From an uncultured Lachnospiraceae bacterium (lineage in GTDB: Bacteria; Bacillota; Clostridia; Lachnospirales; Lachnospiraceae), in assembly GCA_910588125.1 (NCBI GenBank), contig CAJUPI010000021.1, positions 1 through 44,979 on the forward strand: 44,979 nt of DNA, read 5' to 3'. The notes below the pieces were generated by a model. The model was not told the DNA's origin. It made no database searches and saw nothing but the letters and a program-made list of their open reading frames with translations. Shown here piece after piece: positions 25,158-34,377 of the stretch; the stretch's first letter is position 1, and each line of letters opens with the position of its first letter. The position numbers and the translations under genes were made by a program.

Positions 25158-25625
25158 ATGGCAAGAAGAGAAGAATATGAGTCCCGGACAGAGCGGTTTT
25201 TGTTGCCGCTTCTGGAGAAACACCAGTTTGAACTGGTGGATGTAGAGTATGTGAAAGAAGCGGGGAACTGGTATCTGCGGGCCTATATAGATAAAGAGGG
25301 CGGTATTACGGTGGATGATTGCGAGGCGATCAGCCGGACCTTGAGCGACTGGCTGGATCAGGAGGACTTTATTGACGACAGTTATACGCTGGAGGTGAGT
25401 TCGCCGGGATTGGGAAGACCGCTGAAAAAGGATAAGGATTTTGAGAGAAGCCTGGGAGAAGAGGTGGAACTCCGTCTTTACAAGCCACGGGAAAAACAAA
25501 AAGAATTTACAGGCATTTTAAAAGCATATGACAAGGCGACGGTAACAATCGAGACAGAAGAAAATGGGGAAATAATATTTGCCCGTTCGGAGATTGCGCT
25601 GATTCGGCTGGCATTCGACTTTTAG
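25158..25625 (+). CDS. rimP: Ribosome maturation factor RimP
   Basis: A 155-residue protein needed for late assembly of the 30S subunit. The N-domain has LVDVEYVKEAGNWYLRAYID, VDDCEAISRTLSDWLD and YTLEVSSPGLGRPLKKDKDF, all strongly conserved in RimP. The C-domain is the Sm-like barrel (FTGILKAYDKATVTIET). AGAGGTG precedes ATG 25158. It is first gene of the classical rimP-nusA-rnpM-ylxQ-infB-rbfA run, 31 bases before nusA. Confidence 0.97.
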   Translation: MARREEYESRTERFLLPLLEKHQFELVDVEYVKEAGNWYLRAYIDKEGGITVDDCEAISRTLSDWLDQEDFIDDSYTLEVSSPGLGRPLKKDKDFERSLGEEVELRLYKPREKQKEFTGILKAYDKATVTIETEENGEIIFARSEIALIRLAFDF

Positions 25626-25656
25626 AAAAGGAAAGTATCATTAGGAGGAAAATATC

Positions 25657-26862
25657 ATGAACAAAGAACTGATCGAGGCGCTGGAGCTGCTGGAGAAGGA
25701 AAAGAATATCAGTAAGGCGACTCTGCTGGAAGCGATTGAGAATTCTCTGATTACCGCCTGTAAAAATCATTTCGGTAAGGCAGATAACGTAAGAGTCAAT
25801 ATTAATCCTCAGACGGGCGATTTTGCAGTATTTGCAGATAAAGAAGTAGTCGAAGAAGTAGAGGATCCCATTTTGCAGGTGAGCCTGACAGAAGCCAAAA
25901 TGAAAGATCCCAAATATGAGCTGGGAGATGTGGTGCATATTCCCATCGAATCTAAATCATTCGGACGGATTGCCACGCAGAACGCCAAGAACGTGATTTT
26001 GCAGAAGATCCGTGAGGAAGAGCGGAGCATGCAATTCAATGAATGGTATCAGAAGGAAAAGGATGTGGTGACTGGCATTGTACAGCGAAATCTGGGAAGG
26101 AATGTGAGCATCAATCTGGGACGTGTGGACGCAGTCTTAAGTGAGGCGGAGCAGGTCAGGGGAGAGGTGTTTAAGCCGACGGAACGTATTAAGGTATTTG
26201 TGCTGGAGGTAAAAGATACTCCCAAGGGACCAAGGATTTCCGTTTCCCGGACCCATCCGGATCTGGTGAAACGCCTGTTTGAGGCTGAGGTGGCTGAAGT
26301 CCGGGACGGTACGGTAGAGATCAAAGCGATCGCCCGTGAAGCAGGGTCAAGAACAAAGCTTGCCGTGTGGTCCAATGATCCCAATGTGGATCCGGTGGGA
26401 GCCTGCGTGGGAATGAACGGCGCCCGTGTCAATTCGATTGTAAATGAATTGAGAGGCGAGAAAATTGATATCATCACTTGGGATGAAAATGCGGCGTTTC
26501 TGATTGAGAATGCGTTAAGTCCTGCCAAGGTAATCTGTGTAGTGGCAGATGAAGAGGCGCGGGAGGCGCAGGTGATAGTGCCGGATTATCAGCTGTCCCT
26601 GGCAATCGGCAAGGAAGGGCAGAATGCCCGGTTAGCTGCCCGGCTAACCGGTTATAAGATTGATATTAAGAGCGAGACACAGGCCAGAGAGACCGGATTG
26701 TTTGAACAGATGGGGATCGACGATCAGGAAGAGGGCGTGTATGATGATTTTCCGGCGGATTTTGATCTGACATCTTTGGAGGAGACGCAGGAATCAGCTT
26801 TAGAAGAAGCTTTGGATGAGGACTACCCCGTGGAGGATTACGAGGAGCAGGCCAGCGAATAA
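25657..26862 (+). CDS. nusA: Transcription elongation/termination factor NusA
   Basis: A 401-residue RNA polymerase-binding factor. The N-terminal domain begins NKELIEALELLEKEKNISK, followed by S1 (about 135-200, with VTGIVQRNLGRNVSINLGRV) and two KH domains (GACVGMNGARVNSIVNELRGE and SLAIGKEGQNARLAARLTGYK). The acidic C-terminal tail of about 50 residues replaces the AR repeats of gamma-proteobacteria, as usual in Firmicutes. AGGAGG precedes the ATG. It modulates pausing and termination, possibly at the hairpin in its own operon leader. Confidence 0.98.
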   Translation: MNKELIEALELLEKEKNISKATLLEAIENSLITACKNHFGKADNVRVNINPQTGDFAVFADKEVVEEVEDPILQVSLTEAKMKDPKYELGDVVHIPIESKSFGRIATQNAKNVILQKIREEERSMQFNEWYQKEKDVVTGIVQRNLGRNVSINLGRVDAVLSEAEQVRGEVFKPTERIKVFVLEVKDTPKGPRISVSRTHPDLVKRLFEAEVAEVRDGTVEIKAIAREAGSRTKLAVWSNDPNVDPVGACVGMNGARVNSIVNELRGEKIDIITWDENAAFLIENALSPAKVICVVADEEAREAQVIVPDYQLSLAIGKEGQNARLAARLTGYKIDIKSETQARETGLFEQMGIDDQEEGVYDDFPADFDLTSLEETQESALEEALDEDYPVEDYEEQASE

Positions 26863-26893
26863 CGATGTATAACAGATAGGGAGTGAGGGATTG

Positions 26894-27163
26894 GTGAGTA
26901 CAAAAAAGGTTCCGCAGAGGCAGTGTATCGGCTGTGGTAAGATGAAAAGCAAGAAAGAGATGATTCGGATTTTGAAGACTCCGGAAGGAGAATTCACATT
27001 AGACGCCACGGGCAGAAAGAACGGACGCGGAGCTTATCTGTGTCCATCTGTGGAATGTTTCCGGAATGCAGTCAAAGGAAAAGGGCTGGAGAGATCTTTT
27101 AAGATGGCGATTCCCAAAGAGGTGTATGAGACTCTGGAAAAGGAGATGGAACATCTTGGATAA
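26894..27163 (+). CDS. rnpM: RNase P modulator RnpM (YlxR)
   Basis: GTG 26894 is chosen, with GGGAGTGAGGGA upstream; a TTG sits one codon earlier. The 89-residue basic protein carries the YlxR hallmark VPQRQCIGCGKMKSKKEMIR and GRKNGRGAYLC. Family knowledge: YlxR binds RNA and in B. subtilis acts on the RNase P RNA. It sits 31 bases after nusA, and its stop overlaps the start of the ylxQ gene. Confidence 0.93.
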   Translation: MSTKKVPQRQCIGCGKMKSKKEMIRILKTPEGEFTLDATGRKNGRGAYLCPSVECFRNAVKGKGLERSFKMAIPKEVYETLEKEMEHLG

Positions 27164-27491
27164 CAGGCAGAAAGTTATAAACCTGATTGGGCTGGCCACA
27201 AAGGCAGGTAAAACTGCCAGCGGAGAATTTTCAACAGAGAAAGCAGTAAAGACAGGAAAAGCGCATCTGGTGGTGGTGTCGGAGGAAGCATCTGATAATA
27301 CCAGGAAAATGTTTATGAATATGTGTACTTATTATAAAGTTCCTATCTGTTATTTCGGCGGAAAGGGCGAGCTGGGACACGCAATGGGCAAAGAGATGCG
27401 GGCATCCTTAGCCATTGTGGACGAGGGCTTTGCCAAGGCAATCGTAAAACTAATGAATACAATCGGAGGTAGTGGGTATGAGAGTAAATGA
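27156..27491 (+). CDS. ylxQ: YlxQ, L7Ae-like RNA-binding protein
   Basis: TTG 27156 lies 10 bases after AAGGAG and overlaps the rnpM stop by eight bases; the frame extends upstream inside rnpM without support. The 111-residue product starts DNRQKVINLIGLATKAGKTASG and contains LVVVSEEASDNTRKMF, typical of the L7Ae/L30e/S12e/Gadd45 fold. Family knowledge: YlxQ-like proteins bind kink-turn RNA. The position between rnpM and infB is conserved in Firmicutes. Its end overlaps the infB start by 14 bases. Confidence 0.9.
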   Translation: MDNRQKVINLIGLATKAGKTASGEFSTEKAVKTGKAHLVVVSEEASDNTRKMFMNMCTYYKVPICYFGGKGELGHAMGKEMRASLAIVDEGFAKAIVKLMNTIGGSGYESK

Positions 27492-30400
27492 GCTTGCAAA
27501 GGAATTAGGAAAAACCAGCAAGGAGGTTTTGGAAATATTGCAAAAGCAGAATCAGGATGTGAAATCACATTCTTCCAACATCAACGAAGAGCAGATCCAA
27601 ATGGTGAAACGTGCAGTAAAGCCAGGAACTGTGGAGCCAAAGGCGCCGGCAGGCGTCAAAGCCGGTACGGAGAACAAACAACCCGTTTTGGGTGCGGAAT
27701 CTTTGGCAAAGCCGGCGGCGGCCGGAACTCAGGCAGGAGCGCCCAAAAAGAAGATAGCAGCCGTGTACCGCCCTCAAAATTCGCAGCAGAGGCCGGCTCG
27801 TCCCAAGGCGCAGCAGCCGGGCCGGAATACAGCGCCAGGTAAGGCTCAGAGTACCACAACCACGGCAAAGCCCCAGGCTTCTCAGGGCCAGGGTACGGCC
27901 GGTAGCGCAGGAAGAACCCAAAGCCAGGGATTGGCCGTGACAGTAAAGCCGCCGGGAAGCCAGAGCCAAAATGGAGCGCCGCGCCAGACGCAGCAAGGTG
28001 CAGGGGCTTTGGCGACGGGAACTGTAAAACCTCAGGGGGCTCAGGGTACAGGAGCCGCCGGGACACAGACGGTTCAGAATCAGGGATCGGCAGAGGCGGC
28101 GAAGGCCCCGGTGTCTCCCAGCCAGAGCCAGCCGGCAATGGCAAAGCCGCAGACGTCCCAGAGCCCAGGCTTGCCGGCGGCTGCAGCAAAGGCGCAGACA
28201 GCTCCGGCTCAGGGAGCGGCGGGGATATCCAGGACCCAGGGGCAGCCGGGAGATGGCCAGCCAGTCCAGAATACGCCAAGGACCCAGAACCAGCCGTTCC
28301 GCGAGGGACCCAGAACCCAGGGCGGCAATCGTGAGAACGGCAGCCGTGAGGGCGGCCGCGGGAATTATAACGGCAATCGCGATGGGAACCGCGGCAGCTA
28401 TGGCAGCAATCGTGAGGGTGGCCGTGATGGGAATCGCGGTGGTTTTGGAGCGAATCGTGAAGGAAGCCGCGGAGCAGGCGGCCCGGGCCGTGACGGGAGC
28501 CGCGGAGGCGGCTATGCCGGAGGCCGTGACGGGAACCGCGGACCGGGCGGTCCAGGCCGCGATGGGAGCCGGGGTCCAGGCTATGGTAGTCCGAACCGCG
28601 ACGGGAGCCGCGGGGGCGGTTATGCCGGCAGCCGTGATGGAAATCGTGGACCGGGGGGCCCGGGTCGCGATGGGAATCGCGGAGGCAGCTTTGGTGGCAA
28701 CCGCGATGGAAGCCGCGGACCAGGTGCTCAGGGACGTGACGGCGGAAGAGGTCAGGGAGGATTTGGCGGCCGTCAGGGAGCGGCACGTCCCGGACAGCGG
28801 GATTCCGGCTCCAAGAGCTTTGATACGCCGATCCAGGCAAAACCTACCAGCAACCGTAAAAACAACAATAATTACAAGAATGACCGTTATGATAAAAAGA
28901 ATGTGAATGAAGACGGGCCAAGAAATAAAGGGGGGAAGGTTTCCAAGCATAATCTTTCCATGCCCCAGAAAGTGGCCCAAAAGCCAGCGGAGGAAGTGGT
29001 AAAAGTAATTACCCTGCCGGAAGTACTGACGATCAAAGAGTTGGCAGACAAGATGAAGCTGCAGCCTTCCGTGATCATCAAAAAACTGTTTTTACAAGGC
29101 CAGGTGGTGACCGTCAACTCCGAGATTGACTTCGAAAAAGCAGAAGAAATTGCTATGGAGTACGAGGTCCTTTGTGAGAAGGAAGAGAAGATTGATGTGA
29201 TTGCTGAGCTTTTGAAGGAGGATGAGGAGAATGAGGCAGATATGGTGCCAAGATCTCCGGTAGTCTGTGTTATGGGCCATGTGGATCATGGTAAGACGTC
29301 TCTTCTGGATGCCATCCGTTCCACCAATGTGACTTCGCGTGAGGCCGGAGGTATTACCCAGCATATCGGAGCTTATACGGTAGAAATCAATGAACAGCAG
29401 ATTACGTTTTTGGATACCCCGGGACATGAGGCGTTTACGGCCATGCGTATGCGTGGAGCCCAGTCTACGGATATCGCGATTCTGGTGGTGGCGGCGGACG
29501 ACGGCGTAATGCCTCAGACTGTGGAGGCGATTAACCATGCGAAAGCGGCAGAGGTAGAGATCATAGTGGCGATCAACAAGATTGATAAGCCGAGCGCCAA
29601 TATTGACCGGGTGAAGCAGGAACTTTCTGAATATGAGCTGGTGCCGGAAGATTGGGGCGGTAGTACGATTTTTGTGCCGGTGTCAGCCCACACGAAGGAA
29701 GGGATTCCGGAGCTTCTGGAGATGATACTTCTGGCTGCGGAGGTAAAAGAGCTGAAAGCAAATCCCAACCGGAAAGCACGGGGGCTGGTCATCGAGGCTG
29801 AGCTGGATAAGGGGAAAGGCCCGGTGGCAACGATCCTGGTACAGAAGGGAACTTTGCATGTGGGAGACAGCGTAACGGCAGGCGCCTGTTATGGGAAAGT
29901 CCGTGCAATGATGGATGACAAGGGACGCCGGGTCAAGGAAGCAGGGCCCTCCCAGCCGGTGGAGATTTTAGGATTGAATGATGTGCCGGGAGCCGGGGAT
30001 GTATTGATGGCCACAGAGAATGAGAAAGAGGCCAGGAACTATGCCGAGACTTTCATTGCAGAAGGCAAGAACAAACTGCTTGAGGATACCAAGTCCCGCC
30101 TGTCCCTGGATGATCTGTTTAGCCAGATTAAAGCCGGCAATGTAAAGGAGCTGCCGATTATTGTAAAGGCAGATGTGCAGGGTTCCGTAGAGGCGGTGAA
30201 GGAAAGCCTTCTGAAGCTTTCCAACGAAGAAGTGATGGTCAAAGTGATTCATGGCGGCGTAGGCGCTATCAACGAATCTGATGTAACCCTGGCTTCGGCG
30301 TCAAACGCGATTATCATCGGTTTTAATGTAAGGCCCGATGTGACAGCGAAGTCGATTGCCGAGCGGGAAAAGGTGGATTTGCGGTTATACCGGGTGATTT

Positions 30401-30750
30401 ACCAGGCGATTGAGGATGTAGAGGCCGCCATGAAGGGCATGCTGGATCCGGTCTTTGAGGAGCAGGTGATCGGCCATGCTATTGTGCGTCAGCTGTTTAA
30501 GGCTTCTGGAGTAGGTACGATTGCCGGTTCCTACGTGACGGATGGCAAATTCCAGAGAGGCTGTTCCTGCCGGATTACCCGGGGAAAGGACCAGATTTTT
30601 GAAGGTCCCCTGGCATCTTTGCAGCGGTTTAAGGATGCAGTTAAAGAAGTGGCGACGGGCTATGAGTGCGGCCTGGTATTTGAGAAATTCAATGACATCC
30701 AGGAGGATGATGTGATTGAGGCTTATATGATGGTCGAGGTTCCGCGCTAG
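27478..30750 (+). CDS. infB: Translation initiation factor IF-2 with long RGG-rich N-terminus
   Basis: ATG 27478 (MRVNELAKELGKTSKEVLEI) has GGAGG at good spacing; a GTG two codons earlier is less likely. The 1090-residue GTPase places initiator tRNA on the 30S subunit. After the N-terminal helical domain come about 210 residues rich in Ala, Gln, Pro and Thr. Residues about 290-440 then consist of GRDGNRG/GRDGSRG-type repeats. A second IF2_N domain precedes the G domain, which has GHVDHGKT (600-607), DTPGHEAFT and NKID. Domains II-IV, including the fMet-tRNA-binding C-terminus, are complete. The N-terminal region of about 590 residues is far longer than in B. subtilis. High GC in the repeats creates long false reading frames on the other strand. 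Confidence 0.98.
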   Translation: MRVNELAKELGKTSKEVLEILQKQNQDVKSHSSNINEEQIQMVKRAVKPGTVEPKAPAGVKAGTENKQPVLGAESLAKPAAAGTQAGAPKKKIAAVYRPQNSQQRPARPKAQQPGRNTAPGKAQSTTTTAKPQASQGQGTAGSAGRTQSQGLAVTVKPPGSQSQNGAPRQTQQGAGALATGTVKPQGAQGTGAAGTQTVQNQGSAEAAKAPVSPSQSQPAMAKPQTSQSPGLPAAAAKAQTAPAQGAAGISRTQGQPGDGQPVQNTPRTQNQPFREGPRTQGGNRENGSREGGRGNYNGNRDGNRGSYGSNREGGRDGNRGGFGANREGSRGAGGPGRDGSRGGGYAGGRDGNRGPGGPGRDGSRGPGYGSPNRDGSRGGGYAGSRDGNRGPGGPGRDGNRGGSFGGNRDGSRGPGAQGRDGGRGQGGFGGRQGAARPGQRDSGSKSFDTPIQAKPTSNRKNNNNYKNDRYDKKNVNEDGPRNKGGKVSKHNLSMPQKVAQKPAEEVVKVITLPEVLTIKELADKMKLQPSVIIKKLFLQGQVVTVNSEIDFEKAEEIAMEYEVLCEKEEKIDVIAELLKEDEENEADMVPRSPVVCVMGHVDHGKTSLLDAIRSTNVTSREAGGITQHIGAYTVEINEQQITFLDTPGHEAFTAMRMRGAQSTDIAILVVAADDGVMPQTVEAINHAKAAEVEIIVAINKIDKPSANIDRVKQELSEYELVPEDWGGSTIFVPVSAHTKEGIPELLEMILLAAEVKELKANPNRKARGLVIEAELDKGKGPVATILVQKGTLHVGDSVTAGACYGKVRAMMDDKGRRVKEAGPSQPVEILGLNDVPGAGDVLMATENEKEARNYAETFIAEGKNKLLEDTKSRLSLDDLFSQIKAGNVKELPIIVKADVQGSVEAVKESLLKLSNEEVMVKVIHGGVGAINESDVTLASASNAIIIGFNVRPDVTAKSIAEREKVDLRLYRVIYQAIEDVEAAMKGMLDPVFEEQVIGHAIVRQLFKASGVGTIAGSYVTDGKFQRGCSCRITRGKDQIFEGPLASLQRFKDAVKEVATGYECGLVFEKFNDIQEDDVIEAYMMVEVPR

Positions 30751-30771
30751 AGATGGATGAAAGGATATTTT

Positions 30772-31140
30772 ATGCGGAAAAACAGCATTAAGAATACACG
30801 GATCAATGGAGAGGTACAAAGAGAGCTGAGCGAGATCATCCGCACAGAGATCAAAGATCCGCGGGTTACAGGAGCGATGATCAGTGTGGTATCGGCAGAG
30901 GTAACACCGGATCTGAAATATTGTAAGGCATATATCAGCGTCCTGGGCAGCGAGGATGCTGCCGGGGATGCCCTTGCAGGCCTTAAGAGTGCGGTGGGAT
31001 ATATCCGCCGTGAGCTGGCGCGCCGGATCAATTTGCGGAATACGCCAGAGATCAGCTTTATTTTGGATCAATCCATTGAGTATGGCGTGCATATGTCAAG
31101 ATTGATTGATGAAGTGACGAAGGATTTGAAAGAGGAATGA
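30772..31140 (+). CDS. rbfA: Ribosome-binding factor A
   Basis: ATG 30772 (MRKNSIKNTRINGEVQREL) follows AAAGG at good spacing; an ATG five codons earlier is weaker. The 122-residue KH-like protein helps mature the 5' end of 16S rRNA and acts in cold adaptation. SEIIRTEIKDPRVTGAMISV and LKYCKAYISVLG are conserved in the family. It lies directly after infB, as in most Firmicutes. Confidence 0.96.
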   Translation: MRKNSIKNTRINGEVQRELSEIIRTEIKDPRVTGAMISVVSAEVTPDLKYCKAYISVLGSEDAAGDALAGLKSAVGYIRRELARRINLRNTPEISFILDQSIEYGVHMSRLIDEVTKDLKEE

Positions 31141-31148
31141 GTTGCCAG

Positions 31149-31168
31149 ATGCGCCGTATGAGGCGCAT
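31149..31168 (+). other. Short hairpin between rbfA and the DHH gene
   Basis: ATGCGCC (31149-31155) pairs with GGCGCAT (31162-31168) around a six-base loop, without a U-tract. Possibly an mRNA processing or stabilising element. Confidence 0.35.
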
Positions 31169-31189
31169 AAAGGTTTAGGAGGTGATTGC

Positions 31190-32176
31190 ATGAGCAGATT
31201 GATGGAAATGGCACAGAATGCGGAGCATATTGCAATTTTAGGGCATGTGCGTCCGGACGGGGACTGTATCGGTTCCTGCCTGGCCGTCTGCAACTACCTG
31301 CTGGAGCAATATCCGGAAAAAACCGTACAGGTATATCTGGAGAAGCCGGCGGACAAATTTCGTTATTTGAAGGGTTTTGACAGGATCAGCCAGGATACGC
31401 AGATGGATATCCGTTATGATCTGTGTATCTGTTTGGACAGCGGAGATAAAACACGTCTGGGAGATTTTACAAAGTATTTCGATCAGGCAAGGCAAAGCAT
31501 CTGTTTGGATCATCATGTCACCAATCGCGGTTATGCAAAGGAGAACGTGATCCTGGCAGATGCCAGCTCCACCTGTGAGGTGCTGTATCGGTTTCTGGAT
31601 GAGGAGAAAATCAGCATACCGGTAGCGGAGTGCCTGTATACGGGGATTATTCATGACACCAATGTATTTAAAAACAGCAATACCTCGGCCTGCACGATGG
31701 AAATTGCCGGAAAGCTGATGGCAAAAGGAATTGATTTCGGAAAAATAATTGATGACACTTATTTTCGGAAGAGCTATGTCCAAAACCAGATTTTGGGACG
31801 GGCGCTTTTAGAGAGCATTTCTTTTATGGATGGACGCTGCATTTTTGCGGCGGTACGTCAGAAAGATCTGGAGTTTTATGGCGCGGATCATTCAGATTTG
31901 GATGGAATCGTTGACCAGCTGCGGGTGACTGACGGAGTAGAGTGCGCAATTTTCCTGCATGAAACGGAAAACCATGTGTACAAAGTCAGTATGCGATCGA
32001 ACAATCTGGTGGATGTCAGCAAAGTTGCCGCTTATTTTGGCGGTGGCGGACATATCCGGGCGGCAGGCTGCACCATGAACGGGAGTGTCCATGATGTGAT
32101 TAATAACTTGTCCGTACATATTGCGGAACAGTTGCCGGCAGATGACGATACGGATGAGGGGACAGACGGGTATTAA
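31190..32176 (+). CDS. nrnA: DHH/DHHA1 phosphoesterase, NrnA-like nanoRNase
   Basis: ATG 31190 follows TTAGGAGGTG; upstream in-frame TTG has no site. The 328-residue protein has the DHH motifs GHVRPDGDCIGS, CLDSGDKTR and CLDHHVTN, and the C-terminal DHHA1 glycine motif FGGGGHIRAAGCTM. Family knowledge: NrnA degrades 2-5 nt RNA and pAp with Mn2+, and can hydrolyse pGpG/pApA. Its place between rbfA and truB is a conserved Firmicute arrangement. Confidence 0.93.
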   Translation: MSRLMEMAQNAEHIAILGHVRPDGDCIGSCLAVCNYLLEQYPEKTVQVYLEKPADKFRYLKGFDRISQDTQMDIRYDLCICLDSGDKTRLGDFTKYFDQARQSICLDHHVTNRGYAKENVILADASSTCEVLYRFLDEEKISIPVAECLYTGIIHDTNVFKNSNTSACTMEIAGKLMAKGIDFGKIIDDTYFRKSYVQNQILGRALLESISFMDGRCIFAAVRQKDLEFYGADHSDLDGIVDQLRVTDGVECAIFLHETENHVYKVSMRSNNLVDVSKVAAYFGGGGHIRAAGCTMNGSVHDVINNLSVHIAEQLPADDDTDEGTDGY

Positions 32177-32186
32177 AGGAGCATAG

Positions 32187-33131
32187 ATGGACGGAATCAT
32201 CAATGTCTATAAAGAAAAAGGATATACCTCTCATGACGTGGTGGCGAAAATGAGAGGTATTTTGCGGATGAAAAAAATCGGCCATACAGGAACCCTGGAT
32301 CCGGAGGCGGAAGGCGTTCTGCCGGTCTGCCTGGGAAAGGGGACAAAGCTGTGTGGCCTGCTGACAGATAAGACAAAAGAATACCAGGCAGTGATGCTTT
32401 TGGGGAGGGAGACCGATACTCAGGATACCACAGGAAAAACTTTGTCAGAGCAGGCGGTGGAAAAATCAGAGCAGATGGAAAGAGCAGCAACGGAGACGAT
32501 CCTGAGCTTTCTGGGTCCGTACCTGCAGCTTCCTCCCATGTATTCGGCCTTGAAGGTAAACGGAAAAAGGCTTTATGAGCTGGCCCGGGCCGGCAGGGAA
32601 GTGGAGCGGCAGCCACGGCCCGTAGAGATTTTGGAGCTGGAGATTTTAAAGATGGCGCTGCCTCGGGTGACTATGCGTATTGTGTGTTCGAAGGGAACCT
32701 ATATCCGGACACTCTGCCATGATATCGGCAAAAAGCTGGGATGCGGCGGATGTATGGAGAGCCTGCTACGAACCAGGGTAGATTGCTTTACTGTGGCGGA
32801 CAGCCTGCGCCTGGAAGAGATTGAAACGTTGCAGGCGCAAGGAGCGCTGGCCCGGTATATCCTGCCGGCAGATTATATATTTGCCAGTCTTCCGAAATTG
32901 ATGATGCAGGCCGGGGGCGAAGGGGATAAACTGGTGCATAACGGGAATCCTTTTTATGTCGGGATGACAGTGGCGGAGGAAGGAAGAACCCGGCAAGAGA
33001 AGCTGTCACAAGACGGCTTGATTTCGGATGTTCGTGTCTATGACAGCCAGGGACAATTTATCGGAATTTACCGGTACGATAATAGAAAAAGGCGGTATCA
33101 ACCGCAGAAAATATTTCTGGGAGGCAGCTAA
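32187..33131 (+). CDS. truB: tRNA pseudouridine-55 synthase TruB
   Basis: A 314-residue enzyme converting U55 of the T-loop to pseudouridine. The catalytic Asp is in HTGTLDPEAEGVLPV, and YSALKVNGKRLYELARAG and CSKGTYIRTLCHDIG are typical. A C-terminal PUA-like segment is present (about 245-314). AAAGGAG precedes the ATG, ten bases after the DHH gene. Confidence 0.97.
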   Translation: MDGIINVYKEKGYTSHDVVAKMRGILRMKKIGHTGTLDPEAEGVLPVCLGKGTKLCGLLTDKTKEYQAVMLLGRETDTQDTTGKTLSEQAVEKSEQMERAATETILSFLGPYLQLPPMYSALKVNGKRLYELARAGREVERQPRPVEILELEILKMALPRVTMRIVCSKGTYIRTLCHDIGKKLGCGGCMESLLRTRVDCFTVADSLRLEEIETLQAQGALARYILPADYIFASLPKLMMQAGGEGDKLVHNGNPFYVGMTVAEEGRTRQEKLSQDGLISDVRVYDSQGQFIGIYRYDNRKRRYQPQKIFLGGS

Positions 33132-33134
33132 GAG

Positions 33135-34100
33135 ATGCAGATAATTGCCGGAACAAGAGAGTTTCAGATCGGGGAGCCTACGGTGGTCACTATCGGTAAA
33201 TTTGACGGCCGTCATAAAGGACATCAGAAGCTGCTGCGTACAATGCTGGGATTTCGGGAGACGGATGGGCTGAGGACAGCGATTTTTACTTTTGACATGG
33301 CCCCGGCAGGCGTGGTGTCCGGAAAGAAGCAGGCGCTGATCACCACCAATCAGGAACGGCGAAACAATATGAAAAAAACAGGGATCGATTATCTGGTGGA
33401 GTATCCCTTTGATCAGGAAGTGGCCCGGATGCCGCCGGAAGAATTTGTAAAACGGATCCTGCTGGGACAGATGCAGGCAAAGGCGATTGTGGCTGGTACG
33501 GATTGCGGTTTTGGCTATCATCGCGCCGGAAATGCGGCGCTTTTGCAAAAGCTGGCACCGGAGTATGGTTACCAGGCTGTGATTATCGAAAAAGAGCAGG
33601 ACGAACACCGGGATATTAGCAGTACTTATATCCGGGAGCAGCTGGATATGGGCCAGATTGCTAAGGCGAACCAGCTCTTGGGAGAACCTTATGCAATCCA
33701 TGGGGAAGTGGTTCATGGCAACCATATCGGAGCGCCGGTGCTGGGGTTTCCGACAGCCAATCTTCTGCCTCCGCCGGAGAAGTATTTGCCGCGGTTTGGT
33801 GTATATGCTTCCCGGGTATTGATAGATGGCAGATATTATGGTGGCGTCAGCAATATAGGTGCTAAGCCGACCATTCACGGAGAGAATCCGGTGGGGGTGG
33901 AAACCTTTATTTTGGCTCTGGAGCCGGGAGTAGATCTGTATGGAAAAAATATCGAAGTGCAGTTGCTGGATTTTGAACGTCCGGAGCAGCAGTTTGGCGG
34001 GCTGGAGGAATTGAAGGCACGGATTGAGCTGGACAAGCAATATGCTGCAGAATATTTTAAGAAGCACCCGGAGTGGCTGGAGGCGGCTTATAACGGATAA
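33135..34100 (+). CDS. ribF: Bifunctional riboflavin kinase/FAD synthetase RibF
   Basis: A 321-residue cytosolic enzyme making FMN and FAD. The N-terminal adenylyltransferase has TIGKFDGRHKGHQKLL (the usual GVH is GRH here) and DISSTYIREQLDMG. The C-terminal flavokinase has GAPVLGFPTANL and the GGVSNIGAKPTI segment. It starts three bases after truB and ends the operon. The rpsO-pnp genes often found next are absent; a palindromic repeat and a convergent gene follow. Confidence 0.97.
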   Translation: MQIIAGTREFQIGEPTVVTIGKFDGRHKGHQKLLRTMLGFRETDGLRTAIFTFDMAPAGVVSGKKQALITTNQERRNNMKKTGIDYLVEYPFDQEVARMPPEEFVKRILLGQMQAKAIVAGTDCGFGYHRAGNAALLQKLAPEYGYQAVIIEKEQDEHRDISSTYIREQLDMGQIAKANQLLGEPYAIHGEVVHGNHIGAPVLGFPTANLLPPPEKYLPRFGVYASRVLIDGRYYGGVSNIGAKPTIHGENPVGVETFILALEPGVDLYGKNIEVQLLDFERPEQQFGGLEELKARIELDKQYAAEYFKKHPEWLEAAYNG

Positions 34101-34188
34101 TATCCGCCGATATCAGACTAATGTTACCCCGGAGGATTCATAGTAAACCCCTTTCATTCATAGTGGTGCCGGGAAAGCGGCATGGGGG

Positions 34189-34300
34189 GTTAGTTGATTT
34201 GCTCAGAAGGTACGCCATGGAAAAAGGAGCGGGAAGAGGCGGGAAATGGCCTGTTGCTTTTTCCATGGCTGAGTATTCTCAGAGCTAAACTTAATGTCAT
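34189..34300. repeat. Palindromic dispersed repeat, copy 2 (short form)
   Basis: It contains GGTACGCCATGGAAAAAGGA, GCGGGAAATGG and, at the other end, CTGAGTATTCTCAG and the complement of ATGACATTAAGTT. All of these are shared with copy 1, but the central part is missing. CCATGGAAAAAG (34216-34227) and CTTTTTCCATGG (34257-34268) form a perfect 12-bp inverted repeat. It sits between convergent ribF and the DUF1846 gene. Confidence 0.8.
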
Positions 34301-34310
34301 GATACCAGGG

Positions 34311-34352
34311 TCAAAAAATCCGATACAAGCTTGCTTGTAAGAGGGTTTTTGA
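34311..34352. terminator. Bidirectional terminator between ribF and the DUF1846 gene
   Basis: TCAAAAAATCC pairs with GGGTTTTTGA, and inside it ACAAGC (34325-34330) pairs with GCTTGT (34333-34338). A- and U-rich flanks on both strands fit convergent termination. Confidence 0.55.
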
Positions 34353-34377
34353 ACTTGGGACCTGCAAAAACACCGAT

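Noticed and set aside
28340..28790. Repetitive DNA that could be mistaken for a CRISPR or tandem repeat array
   Set aside because: Units are imperfect, without unique spacers, and translate in frame as GRDGNRG repeats of IF-2.
27565..28980. Long open frames on the minus strand (471 and 394 codons) opposite infB
   Set aside because: They arise from the GC-rich repetitive codons of the IF-2 N-terminus, have extreme composition, no ribosome sites and no recognisable domain.
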